From: an uncultured Candidatus Saccharibacteria bacterium | GTDB lineage: Bacteria > Patescibacteriota > Saccharimonadia > Saccharimonadales > Saccharimonadaceae | Direction: 5' to 3' | Assembly: GCA_937902295.1 (NCBI GenBank) | Contig: CALGUM010000066.1 | Location: forward strand, 1-17,306 | DNA length: 17,306 bases | Shown here: positions 5,401 to 11,177 of the stretch, piece after piece | Numbering within the stretch: the first letter of the stretch is position 1 | How the letters are laid out: each line of letters opens with the position of its first letter | Notes under the pieces: model-generated | What the model saw: only the letters and a program-made list of their open reading frames with translations | The model's database searches: none | What the model was told of the DNA's origin: nothing | Translations under genes and position numbers: made by a program

Positions 5401-6280
5401 CAGCCCTTGGGAGTGCGCTAAGAATATTGCTCGATGCTTCAAGATAGTCTTTTGCAGCATTGGGGTCAAAGCCGAGCGTGCCATCTTCGTGTATGCCGTG
5501 TACTTTTCCTTCAGTATCCCATGACAAATCAGGGTATGTATTCACGAGAGCCGTAAGCTCATTTCGCACCACCTCAGCGGAGAGCCCTCCAGCAACACCA
5601 AAGCCGACGGAAGTAAGCTGCTTAGATTCGTAAACTTTATCCAAGAAAGGACGCAGTGCATTTGGGTCCAAGCGTACGCCTTTTCCATGTGAAGCATCAA
5701 ATAATACATAATCAAGCGTGTGAGCGTACCTACCGAGTTGTGTTGCCACGTTTTCCGCACCAAGCTGTTGCATTGATTCGCCGTGAGCCTGAAGGATGAT
5801 GGTGTGATTTGTGCGTTGTTTTACCTCCTCAATAAAAGGGAGCATTGCATCGTTTTGCTGCCAGGGTAACATATCAAACTGAAGTGTATTAAGCCAGCTC
5901 TTTCCTCGCTCACAAATACGTTCTATAAATTTATTTCTGTAATCAGCATCCGCAACGGACCCTGGGTCAAAGTATATTTGGGCTGCTTTTAAGGCTTTTG
6001 AGCCTCCTTCATCGAGCGCAGTTGCAAATTCTTGCTCACCCACCGGATACCATTCGTTTCCGTACTTATTTTCAATATCAAGGTACTGAGTTTTGTGTAC
6101 TGCTTTTACTCCAAGGAGGATTTGTCGTTGGTTGGGCTGGTCTTGTCTGTTTTCAATCCCGGCGTAGGTGAACTGATCCATAAGCCAGTACTGCATACTT
6201 GTATTTTCGGGATCTGTGTTGTGTTTGAGGTTGTTTACTCCGCTGATGCCTATGTAGGGTAGTGGTCTTTCGGTTGTCAT
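5396..6280 (-). CDS. TIM-barrel protein, phosphoribosylanthranilate isomerase-like
   Basis: A protein of 294 residues. The beta-strand pattern and two motifs suggest a (beta/alpha)8 barrel near the phosphoribosylanthranilate isomerase group: an N-terminal YIGISGVNN strand (about 9-17), LDYVLFDASHGKG late in the chain, and VGFGVAGGLSAEVV, like the phosphate-binding strand of TrpF-like barrels. TrpF enzymes are about 200-210 residues and start with a conserved Cys after the first strand; that Cys is absent, and the chain is much longer, so tryptophan synthesis is unlikely. The pairing with a Nudix protein suggests nucleotide or sugar-phosphate metabolism, which is inference. A -10-like box lies 11 bases before the start. 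Confidence 0.6.
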   Translation of the reverse strand: MTTERPLPYIGISGVNNLKHNTDPENTSMQYWLMDQFTYAGIENRQDQPNQRQILLGVKAVHKTQYLDIENKYGNEWYPVGEQEFATALDEGGSKALKAAQIYFDPGSVADADYRNKFIERICERGKSWLNTLQFDMLPWQQNDAMLPFIEEVKQRTNHTIILQAHGESMQQLGAENVATQLGRYAHTLDYVLFDASHGKGVRLDPNALRPFLDKVYESKQLTSVGFGVAGGLSAEVVRNELTALVNTYPDLSWDTEGKVHGIHEDGTLGFDPNAAKDYLEASSNILSALPRAV

Positions 6281-6291
6281 AATCCGAGTTT

Positions 6292-6297
6292 ATAATG
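6292..6297 (-). promoter_or_regulatory. -10-like box for the TIM-barrel gene
   Basis: Minus-strand CATTAT (6297-6292), followed by AAA, 11 bases before the ATG. A plus-strand TATAAT covers the same bases but has no gene after it. Confidence 0.35.
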
Positions 6298-6412
6298 GCG
6301 GTGATAATTATTCTAGTGAAGTGGAGTTCTGTATTTTTCATCAATTACTAGTAGGGACTGTGCTGAGTCACGGTTGTAACCTCCTTCAAGTTATCTTATC
6401 TGTTAAGGGTTG

Positions 6413-6436
6413 AACCCCTCATGAAACCCCTCATGA
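6413..6436 (+). repeat. Perfect tandem 12-base repeat
   Basis: AACCCCTCATGA occurs twice back to back. It lies in a 280-base non-coding stretch (6281-6560) in which I otherwise see only a gene-end-repeat-like sequence, a terminator and the promoter of the next gene. Confidence 0.6.
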
Positions 6437-6462
6437 AAATCTTGTTTGATAGCAGTTATAAC

Positions 6463-6487
6463 GTTCTCTATCGTAGTGAGCCAAGAG
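6463..6487 (+). repeat. Gene-end repeat, degenerate copy 2
   Basis: Only the right half (GTAGTGAGCCAAGAG) is well kept, and no gene precedes it on this strand. The terminator after it is nearly the same as those at 7152-7182 and 15390-15424, which supports membership. Confidence 0.45.
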
Positions 6488-6501
6488 TATATATGCGACA
6501 G

Positions 6502-6538
6502 GAAGTCCAGTAAGCATTCACGCTACAGGACTTCTTTT
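6502..6538 (+). terminator. Hairpin terminator of repeat copy 2
   Basis: GAAGTCC 6502-6508 pairs with GGACTTC 6528-6534, then TTTT. The loop contains GTAAGCATTCACGCT, also found in similar form at 7160-7173. Confidence 0.65.
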
Positions 6539-6547
6539 CGTATTAGG

Positions 6548-6553
6548 TATAAT
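6548..6553 (+). promoter_or_regulatory. -10 box (TATAAT) for DUF4287 protein
   Basis: Perfect TATAAT, seven bases before the ATG at 6561, starting 9 bases after the preceding terminator. There is room for a -35 only inside the terminator, and none is convincing. Confidence 0.6.
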
Positions 6554-6560
6554 AAGTTGT

Positions 6561-7109
6561 ATGACAAAACCTATAAATATCGCATCAATCGAAAAGGCGA
6601 CAAACAAATCTTGGGATCAATGGGTAAGAGAACTCGATAAGAGTGGTGCACGAGAGTTGTCTCATGCCGACTTAGCGCACAAGCTCAATGACGAGCTTGA
6701 GGGTGAACTTGAAAGTCATGGATGGTGGGCGCAGGGTATTACAGTGGCGTATGAGCAGCATATAGGTAAGCGCGTCCCAGGTCAGTTAGCCAATGGACTA
6801 TTTGAACTAGCTGTATCGAAAACAGCGGCGACTTCACGTAATACATTATTTCCACAACTTGTTGAATGGTTTGAAAATCAAAGTGAATTCAATGGATCCG
6901 CGCCCTTGAAGTCCCGTAGCAGTGAGACTCCCAAGCGCAGCACATGGAGGTGTGACTTTGCTGACGGAAGTAAATTCTCATCAACTGTTGAGGAGAATGG
7001 AGAAAAATCTAAACTTATTCTTTCACACACCGCTGTTCCTACTAAACAAGAAGCCGATGATTGGAAGGATTTTTGGCGCAATACTGCTGAGCAATTGATT
7101 AAACAATAG
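6561..7109 (+). CDS. DUF4287 / SRPBCC-type protein
   Basis: A protein of 182 residues. Residues 10-75 fit DUF4287: KSWDQWVRELDKSGARELSH, then a helix and the hallmark HGWWAQGITVAYEQHIGKR. The C-terminal half begins with AVSKTAA and ends with the pattern CDFADGSKF, LILSHTAVPTKQEADDWKDFW, as in family members where DUF4287 is followed by an AHSA1/SRPBCC domain. The middle (85-125) is shorter than usual, so the SRPBCC fold may be trimmed. The family has no firmly known function. The unit has its own -10 box and ends in a gene-end repeat whose first G is the last base of the TAG stop codon. Confidence 0.72.
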   Translation: MTKPINIASIEKATNKSWDQWVRELDKSGARELSHADLAHKLNDELEGELESHGWWAQGITVAYEQHIGKRVPGQLANGLFELAVSKTAATSRNTLFPQLVEWFENQSEFNGSAPLKSRSSETPKRSTWRCDFADGSKFSSTVEENGEKSKLILSHTAVPTKQEADDWKDFWRNTAEQLIKQ

Positions 7110-7134
7110 TCTTTGATCTGTAAGCGGAGCCAAG
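7109..7134 (+). repeat. Gene-end repeat, copy 3
   Basis: GTCTTTGATCTGTAAG followed by CGGAGCCAAG. Its first base is the last base of the TAG stop of the DUF4287 gene. Confidence 0.65.
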
Positions 7135-7151
7135 ACAAGATATTTGAACAG

Positions 7152-7182
7152 AAGTCCAGTAAGTATACACGCTGGACTTTTT
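7152..7182 (+). terminator. Terminator after DUF4287 gene
   Basis: AAGTCCAG 7152-7159 pairs with CTGGACTT 7172-7179, running into a T tract. The -10 box of the next gene begins three bases later. Confidence 0.75.
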
Positions 7183-7184
7183 GT

Positions 7185-7190
7185 TATACT
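7185..7190 (+). promoter_or_regulatory. -10 box (TATACT) for NTF2-like protein
   Basis: TATACT eight bases before the ATG at 7199, immediately behind the upstream terminator, leaving no free -35 region outside the hairpin. Confidence 0.5.
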
Positions 7191-7198
7191 GATAAATA

Positions 7199-7588
7199 AT
7201 GATAACAAATATTCCTGACAATTGTGGCAACTCGCCTCGTTCACTTCTTGCGATAGAAGTAGCAGTCAATCTAGCTTCTAGTGAATACCATAAACTAGAT
7301 CCTCTACTGGCAGAAGATTTTACGTGGAGTGTTGCAGGGAGCGATAAAAAAATACTGAAATCTGAATTAAACTCATTTATGAATAAGGCAAATCAATCAG
7401 ATGTTCATATAGATAGGTTTGATGTTTTGACTTCAATTTCACACGGCAAATATGCAGCGGTAAGTAGTTGCGCATATGCGTCTAATGGGTGTATATTCAA
7501 TTCTCACGACCTGTATGAATTTACGAGTGCCGGTGGCTCGGCGAAGCTTTTGAAAGTAACGTCATATATAGTTGATGTTAAACAATAG
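7199..7588 (+). CDS. NTF2-like / SnoaL-like small protein
   Basis: A protein of 129 residues with the layout of the cone-shaped NTF2-like fold: N-terminal helices (SLLAIEVAVNLASSEYHKL), then LAEDFTWSVAGSDKKILKSELNSFM, a string of beta strands (VHIDRFDVLTSISHGKYAAVSS) and a final LYEFTSAGGSAKLLKVTSYIV strand pair. Such proteins bind small hydrophobic ligands or act as isomerases or dehydratases; typical catalytic Asp/His positions cannot be assigned here. No signal peptide is seen. It is a single-gene unit with its own -10 box and gene-end repeat. Confidence 0.65.
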   Translation: MITNIPDNCGNSPRSLLAIEVAVNLASSEYHKLDPLLAEDFTWSVAGSDKKILKSELNSFMNKANQSDVHIDRFDVLTSISHGKYAAVSSCAYASNGCIFNSHDLYEFTSAGGSAKLLKVTSYIVDVKQ

Positions 7589-7613
7589 TCCGTGACCCGT
7601 AAGCGGAGCCAAG
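7588..7613 (+). repeat. Gene-end repeat, copy 4
   Basis: GTCCGTGACCCGTAAG followed by CGGAGCCAAG, the copy closest to a consensus. Against the tRNA-Asn 3' end (3240-3264) it matches 16 of 25 positions without gaps, including all of GGAGCCA. Its first G belongs to the stop codon of the NTF2-like gene. Confidence 0.7.
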
Positions 7614-7618
7614 TAGAC

Positions 7619-7645
7619 GCACTTCGCAACTCGCGAGGTGCTTTT
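7619..7645 (+). terminator. Terminator after NTF2-like gene
   Basis: Nine-pair stem GCACTTCGC 7619-7627 with GCGAGGTGC 7633-7641, loop AACTC, then TTTT. Confidence 0.85.
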
Positions 7646-7679
7646 ACGTTTACCTATACATGCTTTATAGGAGAATATA

Positions 7680-7708
7680 TTGACATTATTATTAATTAAT
7701 GATAAAAT
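7680..7708 (+). promoter_or_regulatory. Complete promoter for the gene at 7797
   Basis: TTGACA 7680-7685, 17-base spacer, TAAAAT 7703-7708. The expected leader is about 80 bases, long for this window, and contains a perfect palindrome CTGCAGATCTGCAG at 7735-7748. Confidence 0.7.
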
Positions 7709-7796
7709 ATTATAAATCCTCTTCCCTGAGGTGGCTGCAGATCTGCAGATTACGCCCATGTCACCAGGGTCCATGGTGTCACAGAAAGGCGGCATT

Positions 7797-8132
7797 ATGT
7801 CCGCTAGTACTTTAATCAACACGTCCGTCCTCATGGCTCACGTTCCAGTCGATACGTTCGATATCGTGAACGGACCGAGCCAAGCACGCTGTCTTCAGAT
7901 TTCAGAGATGGTCGGCGCGAACCTGCACCACATCGAGCAGGCGTATGTCGACCAGATTTTCACATTGAAGACACTGGCGAGCAACACCGTGTTCAAGCGG
8001 AAGCTGAGGATTGCGACAATACTCGACGTTCAATTCGACGGCTCGTTCACCTTCACGGCGATCTTTAGTGATCGCGTTGTCTCCGGGGTTTACAATCCCA
8101 AGACAAAGCAAGGTTACTTTAGCCTCGACTGA
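7797..8132 (+). CDS. Unknown protein (111 residues), base composition unlike its neighbours
   Basis: I recognise no family. The N-terminal half is helical and hydrophobic-to-polar (ISEMVGANLHHIEQAYVDQI), and the C-terminal half looks like an antiparallel sheet (RIATILDVQFDGSFTFTAIF, then VVSGVYNPKTKQGYFSLD). There is no signal peptide. The ATG at 7797 is preferred because AAAGGCGG lies just before it; in-frame ATGs at 7758 and 7773 would add weak sequence. Unlike its AT-rich neighbours it uses many G/C-ending codons and has a full promoter, a long leader and a Shine-Dalgarno sequence, so it may come from another source. It ends in a strong terminator. Confidence 0.62.
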   Translation: MSASTLINTSVLMAHVPVDTFDIVNGPSQARCLQISEMVGANLHHIEQAYVDQIFTLKTLASNTVFKRKLRIATILDVQFDGSFTFTAIFSDRVVSGVYNPKTKQGYFSLD

Positions 8133-8139
8133 GTCGACC

Positions 8140-8188
8140 AACCCCGCTCATGACATGGGAGAATCCCGCGTCTAGCGGGGTTCTTTCA
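8140..8188 (+). terminator. Terminator after the gene at 7797
   Basis: Nine-pair outer stem AACCCCGCT 8140-8148 with AGCGGGGTT 8174-8182, an inner hairpin GGGA/TCCC (8157-8160 / 8164-8167), then CTTTCATT. Confidence 0.75.
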
Positions 8189-8204
8189 TTAACAAAGTAG
8201 TTGC

Positions 8205-8231
8205 AAACTGCGTTCACTAGCGGGAGCCAGA
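8205..8231 (+). repeat. Gene-end repeat copy 5 / att-like direct repeat (left)
   Basis: Contains CGTTCACTAGCGGGAGCCAG (8211-8230) and A8231. These 21 bases match 9632-9652 at 20 positions, and GCGGGAGCCAGA is identical to the tRNA-Asn 3' end (3255-3266). The terminator after it resembles that of copy 1. Confidence 0.65.
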
Positions 8232-8237
8232 TATAAG

Positions 8238-8262
8238 CACTTTGTGAAAGCAGAGTGTTTTT
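8238..8262 (+). terminator. Terminator of repeat copy 5
   Basis: CACTTTG 8238-8244 pairs with CAGAGTG 8251-8257 (one T-G pair), loop TGAAAG, then TTTTT. Confidence 0.7.
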
Positions 8263-8292
8263 GTTTATGCTTGCAAGTTACTCGCACCGCTG

Positions 8293-8298
8293 TATTAT
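8293..8298 (+). promoter_or_regulatory. -10 box (TATTAT) for the 408-residue protein
   Basis: TATTAT seven bases before the ATG at 8306, with a weak TTGCAA (8271-8276) 16 bases upstream of it. Confidence 0.5.
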
Positions 8299-8305
8299 CA
8301 TTATT

Positions 8306-9532
8306 ATGACGTCCAACTATCCAAAAAGCTTTGGAGATCTGAGTATCGTTCCAATCCATAGCTATAGCGAAGCTGACGAGGTGAAAGAGCGAGTCGAGGA
8401 TGCTTACTTTGGAGATGAGTACGATGAAGAGGTATATAGAGGTCTTAGGCCTGAGACTATACGAACACTCCTTGATAAAGTAGGCGAGGTTGGAGACAAT
8501 CCTATCATGGCGACGCTACTTTTCCGGGCTGGCGTTGCAGAGCCAGTTGAATCAAAACATACGTTGTATCAAGAGGGCGTGTATCAGTCGGTGGACAGTC
8601 CACCGAAACTTTTTGGTGTATATTTTGATGCAGATCGACTTCGAGCGGACGCTGAACCAGACGCACTGCTGCTAGCTCAGGGCTCTGGGCGCAAGGCATA
8701 TCGTGGATATGAAACGATCAAGACAGATTTTTGGAGCAACCCAGATAGACCAGCGGTGGCTGCAGCTGAGCGTACTGCACGCGACATGGCTCAACTTGCT
8801 ATACTCAGCGATTACGCCCATACGGACTACCTATTCGCCAACCAGCAGACGGTTGTCCATGAAATTATGGGTGCCGAAGAGAAAACCGTTTCAGAACTAG
8901 GTATTATGCCCGAAGACTATCATGACGGCTACAACCAACCCACCCCAGTAAATCGTCTAGGTCGGATTGAGTGTGCATCTGACTTTAGTGGAAGACCTGA
9001 ATTGCTAGAAGTGTATAAGAGTTTCTATCAAAAACTTAATCCAGAGGTCGATTTTAGGGGAGGTGAGGGTGAAGATATTTATGAACTCAGACTTAGTGAT
9101 GAACAGATCAGCGCATTGAATAGGCTTCAGAAATACGACAAAGCAAATCATATTACCGGACTGAGTATAGACAGGGAAGACCGCAATGATGAAGGTAAAT
9201 TTCTGCCACGACAACAAGACGAAACCAATCCGTTTTACACGAATGGTTGGGGAGATATGACCATCCGACTTCAGCTTGAACTCGACAACGTAGTGAGATG
9301 CTACACCCTAAGAGTGTATATGGATTCGGGACAAAGTGAGACGTATCTGAACAAATATACCGCCGAGTTGCATCAGACTTCTGACTGGATCACAAAGGAG
9401 GCCGGTCACATGCTTAATTCGCTGCAGGATCCGTTGGCGGAAGAAATGAGCTTCAGTCATATAGACGAATTCGAATACCAGGACTTGCTAAGATTAGTGC
9501 AGAATATTCAGGCAGTAACTACACTCGTTTAA
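8306..9532 (+). CDS. Unknown acidic soluble protein (408 residues)
   Basis: I do not recognise a family. The protein is rich in Asp and Glu, without signal peptide or membrane segments, and appears mixed helix and strand. Visible features: an acidic stretch DEVKERVEDAYFGDEYDEEVY (about 24-44), a Tyr/Glu-rich middle, and a final part with alternating strands (MTIRLQLELDNVVRCYTLRVYM) that might form a sheet. The frame is open upstream to 8255, but those codons run through the preceding terminator and promoter, so the ATG at 8306, seven bases after a -10 box, is chosen. It is the only gene between the two 21-base direct repeats and may be the cargo of a small mobile unit. Confidence 0.68.
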   Translation: MTSNYPKSFGDLSIVPIHSYSEADEVKERVEDAYFGDEYDEEVYRGLRPETIRTLLDKVGEVGDNPIMATLLFRAGVAEPVESKHTLYQEGVYQSVDSPPKLFGVYFDADRLRADAEPDALLLAQGSGRKAYRGYETIKTDFWSNPDRPAVAAAERTARDMAQLAILSDYAHTDYLFANQQTVVHEIMGAEEKTVSELGIMPEDYHDGYNQPTPVNRLGRIECASDFSGRPELLEVYKSFYQKLNPEVDFRGGEGEDIYELRLSDEQISALNRLQKYDKANHITGLSIDREDRNDEGKFLPRQQDETNPFYTNGWGDMTIRLQLELDNVVRCYTLRVYMDSGQSETYLNKYTAELHQTSDWITKEAGHMLNSLQDPLAEEMSFSHIDEFEYQDLLRLVQNIQAVTTLV

Positions 9533-9542
9533 TTTAGCAGAA

Positions 9543-9555
9543 TTGCTATAAGCAA
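9543..9555 (+). terminator. Weak hairpin after the 408-residue protein
   Basis: TTGCT/AGCAA stem with a three-base loop, 11 bases after the stop codon. There is no real T-run, so termination here is uncertain. Confidence 0.3.
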
Positions 9556-9625
9556 AGCTTTACCTATTAGCTGGTGTTGAACGCAAGAGACTCGCGCAGA
9601 CGAATAGAATCGTTAGAGTGGTATC

Positions 9626-9652
9626 GAAATACGTCCACTAGCGGGAGCCAGA
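9626..9652 (+). repeat. Gene-end repeat copy 6 / att-like direct repeat (right)
   Basis: Contains CGTCCACTAGCGGGAGCCAG (9632-9651). It differs from 8211-8230 at one base and carries the tRNA-Asn 3' end sequence. The second structured unit begins at its right edge, exactly as the first begins after the tRNA CCA. Confidence 0.65.
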
Positions 9653-9781
9653 CTCAGCAGGTAAATACCCAGACCGGGTTCCCTGACCAAAAGTCAGATT
9701 TACCCCTTGAGTCAGACAAAAGTACCAATTATCACCAAAAGGTACAAAACCGATGGAACCGTCCGAAAGGGCGGTTTTTTC
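9651..9781 (+). ncRNA. Structured trailer RNA, copy 2 (with terminator)
   Basis: Same plan as copy 1 with different bases. Helix A: GACTCAG 9651-9657 with TTGAGTC 9707-9713, a C-C mismatch (9658/9706), then GGTAAAT 9660-9666 with ATTTACC 9698-9704. The inner hairpin has CGGG 9675-9678 with CCTG 9682-9685, loop TTC, and the same AC/AC internal loop (9673-9674 / 9686-9687). Helix B: GTACC 9722-9726 with GGTAC 9741-9745, loop starting AATTA. The terminator is GGAACCGTCC with GGGCGGTT and a GAAA loop. An alternative hairpin CTGAC/GTCAG (9683-9687 / 9693-9697) competes with the inner one. There is no tRNA before it, only the 3' end of one. Confidence 0.5.
9757..9780 (+). terminator. Rho-independent terminator of structured copy 2
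   Basis: AACCGTCC 9757-9764 pairs with GGGCGGTT 9769-9776 around a GAAA tetraloop, followed by a T tract. Confidence 0.88.
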
Positions 9782-9824
9782 GTGTCCACCCCTGATATTT
9801 AGTCCTGAAAGCGACCAGTATCCT

Positions 9825-10046
9825 ATGGAGCGGCTGGACAGGCGAAAGGCTATCGCAGTTGCCGGTAACGATGAGATGTCAGTGCAGTACGTCATGGCGT
9901 TTGTGGATTCTCTCGGTATTGACCCCTTCTTCATCGGCACACTGAACGATACTCGCATCCTAGAATCTGGCGGCGCAGCATTTGGGACTAACCTGACATA
10001 TGACCAGCTCAGTTGTCTTGTTGCTATCCCGACGCCAAACCAGTAG
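9825..10046 (+). pseudogene. C-terminal remnant of an NADP/F420-type oxidoreductase
   Basis: Seventy-three residues from the first plausible ATG. The run RRKAIAVAGNDE, then VMAFVDSLGIDPFFIGTLND, TRILESGGAAFGTNLTYDQL closely follows the C-terminal end of 'NADP oxidoreductase, coenzyme F420-dependent' (Fno-like) proteins of about 200 residues. The N-terminal Rossmann fold that binds NADP is missing: the frame meets the terminator of structured copy 2 less than 50 bases upstream. No Shine-Dalgarno or -10 box sits at this ATG. It is best read as a gene cut off by whatever brought the structured unit and repeat to this site. The family call is from motif memory only. Confidence 0.55.
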
Positions 10047-10077
10047 CCGAGCCTATGGCGAACTGGTAGCTTTTTGA

Positions 10078-10083
10078 TATAAT
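10078..10083 (+). promoter_or_regulatory. -10 box (TATAAT) for the small membrane protein
   Basis: Perfect TATAAT seven bases before the ATG at 10091; no -35-like hexamer at the right distance. Confidence 0.6.
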
Positions 10084-10090
10084 CAAGCTC

Positions 10091-10285
10091 ATGAATAAGA
10101 ACAGTCGAAAAAACAATCAGTCCGACAACTTAATGCTTGGCTTTGCACTGTTGCTGCCGGGTCTATTTTTGGCAACGGCATCAGATGATAGCCGTCTTTT
10201 TCAGGTGATCGGGCTGGTCTTAATCGTTGCCGCTAGTGCTGTATTCGGTGCATCGATCAGTGCACGAACTAGCCGCAAAAAATAA
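10091..10285 (+). CDS. Small two-helix membrane protein (64 residues)
   Basis: A polar, basic N-terminus (residues 1-13) is followed by two hydrophobic helices (about 14-29 and 37-54) and a basic tail SARTSRKK. Two short helices with positive ends predict both termini in the cytoplasm. No family is recognised. The gene has its own -10 box and no Shine-Dalgarno sequence. After it lie small inverted repeats (GTACT/AGTAC just after 10308; TTGTTTG 10343-10349 with CAAACAA 10353-10359), which may end the transcript although no T-run follows. Confidence 0.62.
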   Translation: MNKNSRKNNQSDNLMLGFALLLPGLFLATASDDSRLFQVIGLVLIVAASAVFGASISARTSRKK

Positions 10286-10379
10286 ACGCCCCCTTCCTCT
10301 CCCTTGTTGTACTAAAAGTACCTGGAGTGGTGGCAAGGTGGCTTGTTTGACGCAAACAAACACGTACGCAATCTATAAA

Positions 10380-10420
10380 TTAGCACTCTTGACATGAGAT
10401 TGCTAATTTTATACTATACT
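10380..10420 (+). promoter_or_regulatory. CIRCE operator and promoter of hsp20
   Basis: TTAGCACTC (10380-10388), nine-base spacer, GATTGCTAA (10398-10406): the CIRCE inverted repeat with one mismatch to GAGTGCTAA. It is the binding site of the HrcA heat-shock repressor. TTGACA (10389-10394) lies inside the spacer, and two overlapping TATACT boxes (10410-10415, 10415-10420) follow, so bound HrcA would cover the promoter. Confidence 0.85.
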
Positions 10421-10478
10421 AATAGAAGCTTTTATGCTTCTCTGGAAACCATTAATGCAATGATGAAAGGAGAAAATT

Positions 10479-10904
10479 ATGAGCAACCTTGTAAAGTGGG
10501 ATCCGTTTGCAGAACTTTCTGCATTACAAAAACAATTCTTTGGTGATGACTGGATGTCGCCCCTAAAAGGCGTTAACATTCCGACGACTGACGTCTTTAC
10601 TAAAGATAATAACCTTGTGGTTGAGGCGCATCTGCCTAACTTTGAGCAGAAAGATGTCAATATCGAAGTGGAGAACGGTACACTCGTGATTAGTGCCGAA
10701 CGTCACGAAAAAGAGGAAGATAAAGGCAAGCAATACGTTGTGCGTGAAAGCTCAAGTAGCTTCTACCGACGCATTGCACTACCAAAGAGAGCAGACGCTG
10801 ACAAAATCGAGGCACACCTCGATGAGGGAGTCCTAAAAGTGAGCATCCCTCTCACACCACTGCCTGAGCCAAAGAAAATTGCTATCTCTTCGAAGAAGAA
10901 ATAG
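10479..10904 (+). CDS. Hsp20 / alpha-crystallin family small heat-shock protein
   Basis: A protein of 141 residues. The N-terminal arm starts MSNLVKWDPFAELSALQ; the alpha-crystallin domain covers about 33-130, with VFTKDNNLVVEAHLPNFEQ, DVNIEVENGTLVISAER (the typical strand pair) and the conserved A-x-x-x-x-G-V-L motif (AHLDEGVLKVSIP, about 111-123). It ends with the PKKIAIS extension that contains the I-x-I anchor for oligomer assembly. It is an ATP-independent chaperone that holds unfolding proteins in the cytoplasm. It has a strong Shine-Dalgarno AAAGGAGA and a leader of about 50 bases containing a GAAGC/GCTTC hairpin (10425-10440). Control by HrcA through CIRCE is well supported. Confidence 0.95.
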   Translation: MSNLVKWDPFAELSALQKQFFGDDWMSPLKGVNIPTTDVFTKDNNLVVEAHLPNFEQKDVNIEVENGTLVISAERHEKEEDKGKQYVVRESSSSFYRRIALPKRADADKIEAHLDEGVLKVSIPLTPLPEPKKIAISSKKK

Positions 10905-10921
10905 CAGTCGCGCGTTCTAGC

Positions 10922-10955
10922 CTAAAAGGAGGCCTTAAGGCTTCCTTTTAGTTAT
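10922..10955 (+). terminator. Strong terminator after hsp20
   Basis: Near-perfect palindrome: CTAAAAGGA (10922-10930) pairs with TCCTTTTAG (10943-10951) with GGCC/GGCT inner pairing. It could act in both directions. Confidence 0.8.
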
Positions 10956-11004
10956 AAAACCTGATTCAAGATCTGGAATTTGTTAGTTAAACTCCTTTAA
11001 AATG

Positions 11005-11045
11005 AGACACGCCCTAAAACATGCGTTTTGTGTCTTATTTGTCTC
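11005..11045 (+). other. Hairpin with two alternative partners, non-coding
   Basis: AGACAC (11005-11010) pairs with GTGTCT (11030-11035), with AAAAC/GTTTT (11016-11020 / 11025-11029) inside. GAGACA (11004-11009) could instead pair with TGTCTC (11040-11045). The region 10956-11071 otherwise shows nothing to me. Confidence 0.35.
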
Positions 11046-11071
11046 ATCCCGTGCCCCCACCCCTGTGATTG

Positions 11072-11097
11072 TTCCGTGACCTGTATGGTGAGCCAAA
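11072..11097 (+). repeat. Gene-end repeat, copy 7
   Basis: TTCCGTGACCTGTATG followed by GTGAGCCAAA. There is no gene directly before it, but its terminator and the promoter of the next gene follow in the usual order. Confidence 0.6.
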
Positions 11098-11102
11098 CAA
11101 TG

Positions 11103-11127
11103 ACACTTCCAGTAGGGAGTGTTTTTG
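11103..11127 (+). terminator. Terminator of repeat copy 7
   Basis: ACACTTCC 11103-11110 pairs with GGGAGTGT 11115-11122 (one T-G pair), loop AGTA, then TTTT. Confidence 0.8.
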
Positions 11128-11165
11128 TTTTGGCATTTAGAATGGCAGATGTATTGGTTGCATTG

Positions 11166-11171
11166 TAGAAT
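11166..11171 (+). promoter_or_regulatory. -10 box (TAGAAT) for the first MDR reductase
   Basis: TAGAAT six bases before the ATG at 11178, the same hexamer as at 676 and 4411. Confidence 0.5.
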
Positions 11172-11177
11172 GAAGCT

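Noticed and set aside
5396..6280. Tryptophan-pathway TrpF enzyme
   Set aside because: Too long, lacks the N-terminal catalytic Cys, and no other trp gene is nearby; only the fold is claimed.
8255..8305. Upstream extension of the 408-residue protein
   Set aside because: The codons run through the preceding terminator's T-run and the -10 box; they would not be in the transcript.
9574..9795. Open frame of 73 codons across the right direct repeat and structured RNA
   Set aside because: Low-complexity translation over paired RNA and terminator sequence; no start signal.
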